DNA from: Malachius bipustulatus | Taxonomy: Eukaryota; Arthropoda; Insecta; Coleoptera; Melyridae | Assembly (NCBI GenBank): GCA_910589415.1 | Contig: OU342636.1 | Location: 8,104,437 to 8,168,436, forward strand | DNA: 64,000 bases | Direction of reading: 5' to 3' | Part shown: piece by piece, positions 34,917-45,754 of the stretch | How the letters are laid out: each line of letters opens with the position of its first letter | Numbering within the stretch: the stretch's first letter is position 1 | Program-made: the position numbers and the translations under genes | Notes under the pieces: generated by a model | The model's input: the letters and a program-made list of their open reading frames with translations, nothing else | Databases searched by the model: none | What the model was told of the DNA's origin: nothing

Positions 34917-36385
34917 GCATATCTCAAAGTTATTTATGATTCTTTATAATAAAATGTTCTTATGTTATTTCATTTTTACATTGCATTAGAAGAAAAAACA
35001 AGATTGGTTTTTATAGTTGGTACTTAAATTGAGAAGTTTGTGTGAGTTATAAACAAGTGAAAATCCCATTTTTCGAAGTTCAAGGCACTATACAAGGAAA
35101 ACGGCTCAAGATAGAGGAAAACCGCCTACATATTACATAGTCCCTATTTTAACTTTTTATGCATAATACTATTCCATATGGTATAGAAACGTGGTATCTT
35201 TTTCTTTATTATTTAGAGACGCGTTAAGAAATCAGATTTTTTATGATTTTTTAAAACCCTATACAGGGTGGGCCATCGAAAAGGTAACAAGCCTAATAAT
35301 TTGAAAAGTGAAGATGTATGCGAAAAACGCCGAAACAGGTCGATTTTGTTATCGAGGGGGACATATTTTCGTGATAAATTTAACTACCCAAGTTCACCCC
35401 CTTGGCAGGGGTAGCTACCCCTTTGCTTATCATCATAGGGAACAGCTATCGAGTGATACATCATTTGAAAGCTACTTAAATTCTCTTTACAACGATATCT
35501 AACATCTTGGGTTTCGCTTACATACAGGATGGCCTACATACAAAGTGATTAAGGTGAGGTACGTTTTCGTTGGGCCACCCTGTATGTAAGCAAAAGTGAT
35601 ACATCATTTGAAAGATACTTGAATTATCTTTACAACGATATCCAACATTTTGGGTTTCGCTTACATACAGGGTGGCCTACATACACATACAAGTGATTAA
35701 GGCGAGTTACGTTTTCGTTGGGTCAGTCTGTATGTAAGCGAAACTCAAAATGTTGGATATCGTTGTAAAGAGAATTCAAGTAGCTTTCAAATAATGTATT
35801 ACTCGATATCTGTTCCCTATGATGATAAGCAAATGGGTAGCTACCCCTGCCAAGGGGGTGAACTTGGGTAGTTAAATTTGCCACGAAAATATGCCTACTT
35901 TGATAACAAAATCGACCTGTTTCGGCGTTTTTCGCGTACATCTTCAGTTTCCAAGTTATTAGAGCGAGTTACGTTTTCGTTGGGCCACCCTGTATGTAAG
36001 CGAAACCCAAAATGTTGGATATCGTTGTAAAGAGAATTCAAGTAGCTTTCAAATGATGTATCACTCGATATCTGTTCCCTATGATGATAAGCAAAGGGGT
36101 ATAGCTACCCCTGCCAAAGGGGTGAACTTGGGTAGTTAAATTTGTCACGAAAATATGTCCCCCTGGATAACAAAATCGACCTGTTTCGGAGTTTTTCGCA
36201 TACATCTTCACTTTTCAAATTATTAGGCTTGTTACCTTTTCGATGGCCCACCCTGTAAACATTTCATCTACATCATAGGAGAGCACATAAAAAGTCAAAA
36301 TAGAGATATGTAAGGAGCAGTTTTTCTATATCTTGAGCCGTTTTTGTTGTATAGTGTCTTGAACTTCCGAATAAATTCTGTATAA
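34917..36385. mobile_element. Family A palindrome split at its centre by palindrome D
   Basis: Left arm text (CAAAGTTATTTATG, GAGTTATAAACAAGTGAAAA, TCAAGGCACTATACAAGG) and right arm text (TTTCATCTACATCATAGG, GGAGCAGTTTTTCTATATC) match the two arms of A at 10418-11048 and 58569-59198. Outer tips are eroded. Element D (35264-36255) sits where A has its internal CCCTGTATAAACATTTC string. Confidence 0.7.
35264..36255. mobile_element. Palindromic element D with repeated internal modules
   Basis: The ends are CAGGGTGGGCCATCGAAAAG and its inverse at 36255, with TA on both sides. The arm block (GGTCGATTTTGTTATC, CTACCCCTTTGCTTATC, ACATCATTTGAAAGC) appears once on the left and twice on the right. Between copies sit ~70-bp mini-palindromes with ends ACATACAGGGTGGCC / GGCCACCCTGTATGT near 35524-35588, 35664-35735 and 35985-36000. 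This suggests repeated internal duplication. There is no coding capacity; open frames in it are arm sequence. Confidence 0.8.
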
Positions 36386-37249
36386 TAGTCCCCCTTCCTT
36401 TAAATTATGAGCCGAACGAGAAAGATACTTGCTCTAAAACTAAATTAAACAGCATGATTTTTAATACTTTTTGAAAAAAAAAAACTGGTGGGTCAAATGT
36501 CATTGATGATGACGTTGCAACCCCTATCAATTTCAGAAAGTTTTAAATAGGAGGGAGGGGGGTAACGAGTTCTCATTATAAATGTATTTAAATTATCAAC
36601 ATAAACATTTACATGTTTTTTTTTTTTAATTTTGACAGTCTGTGTGTTAATGAGGACGTTTGGAGTCTTCACTTCCTTGGTGCTAGTTTTTGGTTTTTCG
36701 GTTCCTAAGGTTTATTTTTTAAATTAACTTTAGTTTAATTGAAATAAATAAATTGATTTTTTTAACCAATTTTAAGCGAACGTAACTTCCCAAGGGAAGC
36801 TTGGAAATTTTTTTGTATAAAAATTGAAAACTCCCATCAAAATGTATCCAGGAATTTTCCCATAAATTTTTTTTATACTTGTAATAAAACAGCCTGTATA
36901 TTTTGAAAACTCTATCAACTTTACGACAAAAAATCTATAACTATACCTATAGATTATACTTTTGTAGAAATTTTTAGAAAGTAATGGACATTTTTAAATT
37001 ACCTACCATTTATGAAGTTATGACAAAATTGCAAGAGCTAAGACATTATATGGAAGACTTAGAAAAGTCGATGGCGATAAGTCCTAAGAGTTACGAAACA
37101 AGAAAGTGAATCCAACATCTACTGGAATATATTCACCAAACTTGCTTTTTTATGCGCCTCCTAATCACTTGTTATGGGACTGCTATAGATAGGACTTCCA
37201 ATAAAAAATATTAAACGTGTTATTAAAGAGTAGCCTAATTATTCAAGTC
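36386..37249. other. Unassigned AT-rich DNA
   Basis: No coding or repeat signal that I can name. Confidence 0.35.
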
Positions 37250-37439
37250 AAGTGAGGCTGCTTCGGATCTCGGTCACCCGCATCCGATCCGACCTCCTAA
37301 TGCGAGGAAGTCAAACACTTGACATTTGACAATGATCTTGCAACACAAGGGTGTTTCGGGTGAGGCAAGTCGGGGGCGGCGACAACCCCTAGCAGGTTGT
37401 AGAAGAGGGGTGTGGAAGCACCCTCCTGTGAAGAGGCCG

Positions 37440-37713
37440 GGGCGCATAAGAGAGGCCTCGACCCGCACAATGGACCACGGAGCTCTCGATTCCTTCAGCC
37501 GGCGGCCAAGTGATCAGTCGGCCCGAGAATCGCGACCGAGACCACTCGTAGAGATCAGTTCAAAAAGCGCACACGAAAATTTTAGTGATCATTTCTGATT
37601 CTTCCGTTACTGTCGGGTCGGATCGAATATTTTTAGTGGAATAATATTTTCTAAATTGATATTAATTATTATTGTGGAGTGAATTTTGAATCAAGGAGGA
37701 TTAAAAAAAAATT
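37440..37713 (+). promoter_or_regulatory. Putative GC-rich promoter and noncoding first exon
   Basis: 37250-37610 is strikingly GC- and CpG-rich against its AT-rich surroundings and unlike any transposon here. Initiator-like TCAGTT lies at 37555-37560. The sequence then runs to a good splice donor ATT/GTAAGTT (GT at 37714). This fits a 5' UTR exon of a plus-strand gene whose coding part starts far downstream, perhaps at 53151. The open frame through it (37326-37598) looks non-coding. The start of the exon and the link are inference. Confidence 0.3.
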
Positions 37714-38536
37714 GTAAGTTTAACGACATTGATTTAAAATTTTGAGTAATTTCATTATCATACGTATTATTTATTAAAGAAAATATTACTTCTATATACG
37801 AATATATTATGTATTATATTAGGTGTACCTATACCTAGGTAGATACTAGCTTGAAATAATTATTACTTTATTAAAAATTTATGAGAAAAAGGAAAAAAAT
37901 TTTTTTCAAAGTTACCTACTCGTAAGTAATAAAATCACTAAGGTTTATTGATCCTATCCAGGTTAAGATTTTTTATTGTAATAAATAATGTTTTGACTTA
38001 CCTATACCGATAAAATGGTCATTTACCTTGTAGTTTTTCATAAATATGAGCTCTCAGGATCAGGACACCGCAATAAAAAACTTTTTGGCGCCAAATAATA
38101 AGCCATTTTTGACGAACTTGCATTGTTTTTCTTATTAATTTATTCGTATTAGTAATGTTTTCTAGATTATGTGAAGAAATTTTTCCAAAATATACTTATG
38201 TATGTTTTGGATTTCTAAATTTTTGTAAAATTTGTCTATTTCATGTCCATTCTAGACCATATTTCAAGAAACTGAAAAAGTCTCTGGAGATTCATTTACT
38301 CACGTGAGATAGATTTGTGAAAACCGATTCGCCTCAAGTTCGTTCAATTTTAGTCAATTTTCAATAATTTGGTATGGAGATGAGCGTATCCCATCAATAT
38401 TAGACAGTTTGAGATACACTGTATTTAAAAAGCATTGACCATGTTTTCTTTTTAAAAATAATCTAATTTTGGTGATTTAGCTGTTACAGATTTTACCCCA
38501 ATTTTCGAATATTTGTTTATTATTCAGACACTTGTA
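37714..38536. other. Unassigned AT-rich DNA
   Basis: Possibly intronic. No exon, RNA gene or repeat recognised. Confidence 0.35.
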
Positions 38537-38719
38537 GTGATTCTTTTATCACGCCCATTAGAAAAAGTTCGACTTTTTTTTGAAGTGCCGCTATCTTGGG
38601 TGTAATATTTTATTGTGTCTCCGTTATTATGTATGTTGCCTAAATTCCAAATTTCAGTTCAACCTACATCAACCGGAAGTTGAACTTTTTCTAATGGGCG
38701 CGATAAAAGAATCACCCTG
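38537..38719. mobile_element. Small palindromic MITE
   Basis: GTGATTCTTTTATCACGCCC at the left is mirrored by the inverse ending CACCCTG at 38719, followed by TATATA. The left tip has lost its CAGG. About 36 bp pair on each side. It belongs to the same CAGGGTG/TATA group as the larger palindromes. Confidence 0.7.
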
Positions 38720-39054
38720 TATATATTTATACGCTCTTTTGAGTAATAAAAACATACCAAGTAACAATCCGTACTTTTTTAAAAAAATTGCGGTTTTTCC
38801 TTAGTTGTTGAATTCATTTACTTAGACATATAGGAACTTTCTATTCTCAAGACAAGGAAGTTTCTCAAAAATTGAAACGTGTAAAAAAAGTAAAGTAAGT
38901 AGGTAGTTTTGTGACATCTTGAGGCCCATTTTTAATTAGGAACAATCAATTCAACAATAATTATTAGTACAGATAGATTTTATAGAGAGTGCTGAAAAAA
39001 TGGCCCACGAACTGGCTGGTACATTATTCAGCAATCTCCTGTAATCGTGTTTTT

Positions 39055-39790
39055 TTTTTTGTAAATTTACATAAGTCGTCAAGAGGTACCTAGGTATATC
39101 TATTTGGTTTTCAAAATTTTTAAAACCGATTAGATCATAGATTTTTCATAGACAAATTTTGTTTTTCTCAAATGACTGACATATTGTTTTTTCATGTCAT
39201 TCGATGTAAAAAATCAAGGAAACCATAAATCTGTCACATTATAAAATAAAAATTCAATTTCTTTTTTCGAAAAACAATTACACAAAATTACGTTAAAAAT
39301 GGCATATAGCTTGCGGTTTTTTTTTTAATGATATGCAGTGAAAAAAAATACCTACGTACTTACCTATCATTTTGGAAAATATTTTTTTATTGTGATAAAT
39401 TTTTGATTTCCTCATTTTTTAGCAAAATAAATGATATGCAAAAACGATATGGCGGCTCCAAGAAAAACAAACTTTAAAACTTTTGACTAGTCGGCTTTGA
39501 AAATTTTTGTGAAATATTCTTTCACAGTTGGCTTTGGAAGTGTCAAATTGAATGGCTCTTATGACGACTTATGCTAACCAACAAAAAATAATTAATTAAT
39601 TTTCAGTAATAAAATAATATTCTCGAACAATATATTAAATAAATAATAAACTTAATAAACTTAGCAACGATTGAAGTTGGGCGAAATTATTGTTTCACAT
39701 CTTTAAAAAGTGTAAAATAGTTCTTTTTTCCAATTTAACTGACCTTGTCGTGATCCCAATGGCAATCAAGTTAAAAGTGATTACCGTGTA
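39055..39790. repeat. Old, diverged E-family palindrome
   Basis: CATAAGTCGTCAAGAGGTAC...CAAATTTTGTTTTTCTC...TGTCATTCG on the left is echoed inverted by GATATGGCGGCTCC...GACTTATGCTAACC on the right. The match to the E family is clear but weakened by many changes; the tips are eroded. Confidence 0.6.
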
Positions 39791-40735
39791 TATCAAAAAA
39801 TTTAATTGTAGTTTTTTTGAAAAATAAAATAAAAAATGAAACAAAATCAATTTTATAAGCTTTATTTTTCAATATTACAAGCTCGATCCTCTTGTTTCTG
39901 CCAATGCTATCTATCACTCATTAAAACTTAGGGCCTTTGCTGCTGCACCCTCGAATCACCGTTGCAGATGGCTCCTTCCATGCGCTAAAAAATTATTGAC
40001 GCTCGGGCTTTTTGCAAAATTTGTAACTAACAGAAAAATAGACATGCAAGAATGCGGGTTAATAATATTGATAAATTATACAAAAATTTGCAATGTCATC
40101 AGAACAATATAAAGCGAGTAAGGTTCTTGCCAGACCTTACTGAAGAGTTATAAAAAGAACGAAACGGTATTTTCCAAGTCCTAAGAGGGTCGTCGTCGCG
40201 TTCCATACTGCTGGAAAGAACTTAAACTAGAGATCTAAGAATTAGGTATCCAAGCCAAGTGGTCAGTAGTTTTCTTGTTTACATAACTCGATTTTTATAT
40301 ACAGCATTAATGCGGACATTTCTAACTTAACTTTATAAGTAACCAAAGTGGCCTTCGCGATTCAAAGTCCTGAAATTCCAGAATGATAGAGTTTTTATCT
40401 GCTTTTGATATTGGGAACATACTAGGGGGCACTCGGCGTTAATAGTTGTAATAAGACGTGACCAAAATGCAATTCGCGCTAGTACATAAAGGTGTCAAAA
40501 AAATTAAATAATAGTGAGCTTGTTAGGTAACGGTTGAAGAAACTGATTTGTATCTAAACCGGTCGCTTTGCTATATCGGTAGGAAAAAAATTAGAGCAAA
40601 CTGGCTGTTGGACCTAAAGTAACAAAAATCGGAATTATGTATTTTAAATCGTTACTTGAAAAACTTAAAAAGTTTTGTGCGTAAAAAAATCTTTTATTAT
40701 TACCTAAGTATTTTTGACAAGGTATACAGTACCTG
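39791..40735. other. Unassigned DNA
   Basis: Includes a less AT-rich part (39880-40260) without a supportable exon. Nothing else noted. Confidence 0.35.
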
Positions 40736-40858
40736 CAGTGACCGTCAAAAAGTTGGCATCATATAGGAAATTTTTTTATTTTTGTCTCGTCAAAAAATCT
40801 TTGAGAACAAAAAATTTTCTTGCTTGAAAACTTATTTTGCCGTAATCAGATATACCTA

Positions 40859-41993
40859 CAGTGATTTTTACTTATCAGGAAAATAGCTTCTTTCTTTTCG
40901 AAATGGTGAAAATCATAAGAGTGCTATTTTTCGAAAAATTTAAGCAAAATTTCCGTTTGATATTTGTACAATATGTATGTCAATTTCAGCCTACTGGATG
41001 TTTCATGATCCAAAATATACCACTTTCGAATATGTTTTCTCAAAAAAATATTTACAAAATTCGACTTACTTAAGACTTAATTTCGAGCTTTATTTCAAAA
41101 TGTAAATGCAATATTTTTTTATTTTTTATTTTTATAAACTTATTTTGTCGCAATCAGATATACAGAGTGATGTCAACTTATCGAGAAAATATATTTTTCC
41201 AAAATGGTGAAAATCTTAAAAGTGCTATTTTTCGAAAACTAAACAATATTTCGATTTGTTAATTTCAGCCTACTTGATATAGTATCCTGATCCAAAATAT
41301 ACCACTTTCGAATATTAAAAAAAAACATTTTCAATTTTTAAAACAATATTTTCAAAATTTGACGTACTTACACTTAATTTCAGATTGCAATATTTTTTAA
41401 ATGTAAGATTTTAAGATCTATGTAGTAATGGATAGTAATGGACCATGACAATTGTTCATTATTTCACATTTATTTACGAGTCGAGAAGTGATATTTTGTT
41501 GCAAAGTTGACTTTTTTGATGCAATTCACTTTTTTTATTGAGAGCTGTTTTTTTCTGGATAGCTATTTGAAGCTCCAAACACCACTGTTAATTAATTTTA
41601 TTTGAACAAAAACAACTCTCATAAAAAATTCAACTTTGTCACAACATATCACTTTTAGACCAATGGAAAGAAATGTGAAATGTTTATTTAACAATTTTCA
41701 TGGTCCATTATAATAAGAGATCTTGAAAGTTTATACAAAAAAAATATTGCATTTTGAAATTAAGCTCGAAATTAAATCTTAAGTAGGTAAGTCAAATTTT
41801 GTATAATACTTATATTTAAAAAAATCGAAAATGGTATGTTTTTGGATCATGAGACTATCAAGTAGGCTATAATTGAAATATTGTACAAATAATATCAAAT
41901 GGAAATTTTGTTTATATTTTTCGAAAAATAGCACTTTTATACTTTTCACCATTTCGAAAAAGCTATTTTCTTATTAATAAGTAAAAATCACTG
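40859..41993. mobile_element. Palindromic element F
   Basis: The ends are CAGTGATTTTTACTTATCAG and its inverse ending at 41993. Internally CTTATTTTGTCGCAATCAGATATACA (near 41150) repeats the junction between shell G and F seen at 40830-40860, so part of the composite has been copied inside F. The centre has a further inverted pair around AATGGACCATGACAATTG / CAATTTTCATGGTCCATTA. No coding capacity. Confidence 0.75.
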
Positions 41994-41995
41994 TA

Positions 41996-42996
41996 CAGGG
42001 TGCACCATGTATCCTTCTTTATATTGCTATCTCTTAACGCTAACAGATACAGGGTCGGTTAAACAAGTCCAAAGAACCGGAATTTTGTGGCCATCTCGAA
42101 TGAGTCAAGACATACAAAATATCTGTGACCGTTCCTGAAATATCCTGAAAAAACTGAAAAATCGAGAAATCTTATTTTTGCCATATCTTTTTTTATTATT
42201 GGAGATTAATAAATAATTTTTTGTGGGCCTACATAAGTCGGCAAGAGCTACCCATCTGACGTTTCAAAAATTTTCAAAGCCGACTAGATCCCAGGATTTT
42301 CATAGTCAACTTTCGTTTTTCTTATCGCCACCATATTGTTTTTTTATGTTGTTCGGTATAAAAAAAAATTATAAAAACTGAAAATTGGTAAACTTCAAAA
42401 AATAAATTAAAAAAAAATTTATTCTTCTTTTTTCTTTACAAAAAAGACAACTTTTAAGAGCGAATTTCATAGATTAATTAAAAAACCATAAGACAAGCAC
42501 TATTTCGGCGTATTTTACAAATGTTGATGTTTTTAGACGATTTTTTTTTTGTTTTTCTTTGAAAAAAGAAGAATAAAAATTTAACATTTTTTTTTTGAAG
42601 TTTATTAATTTTTGGTTTCCATTATTTTTTTCATATCGAACGACATAAAAAAATAATATGGCGGTCATAAGAAAAACGAAAGTTGACTGTGAAAACTTTT
42701 GGTTCTAGTCGGCCTTGAAAATTTTTGTAATGACAGATGGATAGATCTTAACGGCTTATGTAAGCCTACAAAAAATTATTTATCAATTTCCAATAATAAG
42801 CAAGATATGTCAAAAATAAGAAATCTCGATTTTTCAGTTTTTTCAGGATATTTCAGGAGCAGTCACAGATATCTTGCATGACTTGACGGATTCGACATGA
42901 CCACAATACTGCGCATCTTTTCTCTAATTTAATCGACCCTGTATCTCTTAGCGTTCAGGAGATAGCAATATAGAGAAGGATACATGGTGCACCCTG
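41996..42996. mobile_element. Palindromic element E, intact copy
   Basis: The ends are CAGGGTGCACCATGTATCC and its inverse ending at 42996, followed by TATA. Arms of ~480 bp carry GGTCGGTTAAACAAG, ATCTGTGACCGTTCC, CAAAGCCGACTAGATC and an ATGGCGG motif near the centre. It is the same family as E2 (25011-34683) and serves as the uninterrupted reference. No protein coding. Confidence 0.8.
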
Positions 42997-43118
42997 TATA
43001 TCTGATTACGGCAAAATAAGTTTTAAAGCAAGCAGATATTTTTCAGTTCTCAAAGTTTTTTTGGTAAGTCAAAAATAAAAATTTTTCCCATATGATGCCA
43101 ACTTTTTGGCGGTCACTG

Positions 43119-43677
43119 TATAATTAGAGCGAGTATTAGAGAAATGATCTAAGTTGTATCAAAATAAACGATAATAGGAAAAATGTTTAATGGGCAATAT
43201 TTTCATTAATATTTTCGTAAAGATTTCAAAAAAAAATTATGCCAAAATGAATAACCAATAAGCATTTGAGATAATTTGCTGAGATTATACAATTATTGTT
43301 TTCCTGTTATGATAACGTACTGCTTCTTTTACGTCGTCTCTGATATGCTAATGATCTGTTAAGTTAAGTCAAAGTGCCTATTCCAAAATGGAAAAGCTTT
43401 AACACATTCGAAACTGTTTGGAAATTAGGGCACTGTCTTAAAAATTCTACTAACACAACATGGCAGTGCCCATCTAAAAGCGAGCGAGTCTCTCGTTACT
43501 TGATAAGATATTCGCAGTATTTGTGCAGTGGGAAACGCATGAAGACTAATTGACACTTTTCGATTGACGCATATCCCGTTGCAGAATAATTATTACGTCC
43601 CGCGCTCGAATCGTTCCACTCCCGGTGCCGTAGTCCCGCGTTGGTCTGCGAACACCTTAAATTAGGGTTCCTGTATT
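43119..43677. other. Unassigned DNA
   Basis: 43440-43670 is less AT-rich than its surroundings but offers no open frame or splice context I can support. Confidence 0.35.
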
Positions 43678-43986
43678 ACCGACATTGACGCTTACTATGG
43701 TAGCGCATTCTGGGTAGTACAAAAAGTTGAATTTAAAATTATATCAAATACTAGAGTCTATACAGCTTCGTAGACCATAGCCCGCAATATGTTTTTAATA
43801 CTCACTGAAATAGAATTACTCGTTCTCTTAGTCATGTTAAGATTTTGTTTCTTTTTTCAAGCTTTGCTTTTTTCCATTAGCTACCTATCCTTGTGACTAA
43901 ATTTGTCAAAAACGTGACATCCAAGCTTTTCAAACATCTCAGTGTCAACGAGTGAATGCGCTACCCTAGTAGGAGTCAGTGTCGGT
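43678..43986. mobile_element. 309-bp MITE with 33-bp inverted ends
   Basis: ACCGACATTGACGCTTACTA at the left is mirrored by TAGGAGTCAGTGTCGGT at the right; the inner part GGTAGCGCATTC / GAATGCGCTACC is perfect. Two further copies of the left end occur at 21429 and 21867. No open frame of interest. Confidence 0.7.
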
Positions 43987-43989
43987 TTG

Positions 43990-44185
43990 TGTGTGTAGCA
44001 AATTGATATTTTGTTCTCATTATCTTTGATTTGCCTTTGTGTTTTTATACTTATTGTGATGAGGGGGTTAAGTAGAGTAGCAATATCTAGACTTCGCCCC
44101 TTTATATTCTGTAAAGTTGGATTGTATATAACAAATTCAAAAAAAATAAAGGCACTTTATTATTATTATTATTATTATTATTATA
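43990..44185 (+). mobile_element. LINE 3' terminal fragment with (ATT)n tail
   Basis: GAGTAGCAATATCTAGACTTCGCC, then AAAAAATAAAG and (ATT)n at 44157-44185 parallels the 3' UTR of the LINE at 16750-20136 (ATAGCAATTTTTGCTAGATTC, AAAAAATAAAG, (ATT)n). Only the terminal ~190 bp are present. Confidence 0.6.
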
Positions 44186-44246
44186 CAGGTATAGGTACTC
44201 TACCTTAAATGGTTTATTTTGGCATTAACTTTCACAGGAGTTTATA

Positions 44247-44520
44247 CAGGGTGTTTCAGGGCGAAAAGGAAATATTTAAGGAGGCAATAATACGCGTCAT
44301 TGCAGGAAGGAAAGTTCATACAAACATGTTATTAATTTTTATTTAATAATTTTGTTTAATTAAAAAATTTATTTAAGCATGGCTTTTTTCATGCAACTGA
44401 ATATCTCATTACTTGTAATCGTTGAGAATTGGACACATGTTTCTATGAACTTTTCTTCTTGTATAATGACCGATGCTATATTGCCTCCTTAAATATTTCC
44501 TTTCCTCTTAAAACACCCTG
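44247..44520. mobile_element. 274-bp palindromic MITE without insertion
   Basis: CAGGGTGTTTCAGGGCGAAA is mirrored by an inverse ending CACCCTG at 44520, flanked by TATA on both sides. Arms pair over most of their length (GGAAATATTTAAGGAGGCAATA). Size and plan match the shells that hold other palindromes elsewhere, so this is what an empty shell looks like. Confidence 0.75.
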
Positions 44521-45560
44521 TATATAGGCAAAGCAACCATTGAAATTCGATTATCTCATTCACTCGCAGGCTTTTATAATTATTAATATTAATTATGTTA
44601 ATAATAATAATTTATGTAATTTTGATTATAATAGGCACTCGTCGAAATCGCCATATGCGCGATAAAAGTTGTATTAAATAGTTAAGGAAATTAGTAAACA
44701 AATGAGTTTCATTAGTTATCAAATTTTCTTAATTATTTACTTATTAACAGACGTTTTAAAAATAATTATTTACGTCAATTAATCAAAAGAATAATTATTT
44801 TGAATGCTTCGTCTACTCCTGATAATCTCTGCTCCATAGAAAAATATATTTATGCAATTTAATAGAAATGTAACGAAATTATTATTAATAACAATTATTA
44901 TTAGTTACAAACTACATATAGGTACCTACTACCTACATTATAAAAGTAGGTAAATAAAATTTATTTACAATATTTTATCAAAAATACAAAGACGTATGCG
45001 ATATTTACGAGTACTACGAACGAATTATGTAATATCCTTGCCTTATCTTCTTAGGAATACACGTATCACATCATACGATTTTTGATGATTTGCTGATTTA
45101 CTGATAAATACTCACATATTATTATTATATACCTACATAATTATGCAGTTAGATTATTTTCACTAATGTCATAAAATAGATAAATACCTAATTAAAAATA
45201 AACAGAGAAGACGTATTTACCTTACAAGTCCAGAGTTCATATGAATATTATCTAACTACAAGATAATGCCAATGATTCACTATAAAATTTTACAGGCAAA
45301 AAATTATTTGCACCAAAAGTTTTTCTAATTAAAACTTATCTCGGTAAAAACAAACTAATTAGGCATGCACTAACCAGTAAGTCTTTGCTAAGAAAATAGG
45401 TTTCGTTCTATAAGTACCTATTTATTTTTATAAGTATTATTTCGTTATAACGTATACCTACTAAAACCGTAAGCCGTTACTACTTTATCTTGCTACAGAT
45501 TTTCATAAAAATATAACGAGCAAAATATTTTTTGCGATTATCACGGCTAATAATTCTTAA
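44521..45560. other. Unassigned AT-rich DNA
   Basis: Contains scattered GTAGGTA/TACCTAC motifs and nothing else recognised. Confidence 0.35.
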
Positions 45561-45754
45561 TCAGAATTTCAACATCTCTCTAAGTTAAAATTTTTCAATA
45601 TTGCATAGTTTTACTATATTATAATCATCTTTTCGGCAAAGTTTTGGATTAGGTACCTGCAATATATTTTTGAAAAAATTTTTGATTCGTAGTTTTGGAG
45701 ACAGATAATAAAAAACATTCAACTTTTTTTCACAAGTCAACTCAAGTTTGTCTG
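45561..45754 (+). repeat. 194-bp direct repeat, left copy
   Basis: Runs from TCAGAATTTCAACATCTCTC to CAACTCAAGTTTGTCTG and recurs at 47457-47650 with few differences. The two copies sit exactly at the 3' and 5' ends of a minus-strand LINE. Confidence 0.75.

Larger units (their letters stand above)
40736..43118. mobile_element. Palindrome shell G with two palindromes (F and E) at its centre
   Basis: The left arm 40736-40855 (CAGTGACCGTCAAAAAGTTG...CCGTAATCAGATATA) is mirrored by 42999-43118 (TATCTGATTACGGC...CAACTTTTTGGCGGTCACTG), 120 bp each. The centre holds F (40859-41993) directly followed by E (41996-42996), joined at CACTG-TA-CAGGGTG. G is thus a ~240-bp element that received two insertions at or beside its midpoint. 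Confidence 0.8.

Noticed and set aside
35308..35941. Paired open frames on opposite strands with near-identical peptides
   Set aside because: They are the two arms of palindrome D read from each side; identity follows from the inverted repeat, not from protein selection.
35264..36255. CRISPR-like array because of repeated modules
   Set aside because: Modules are long, inverted as well as direct, with no unique spacers of regular size. The genome is eukaryotic.
37326..37598. 90-codon open frame in the GC-rich island
   Set aside because: Arg/Pro/Gly-rich, no motif, and open frames are expected by chance in GC-rich DNA. A 5' UTR fits better.
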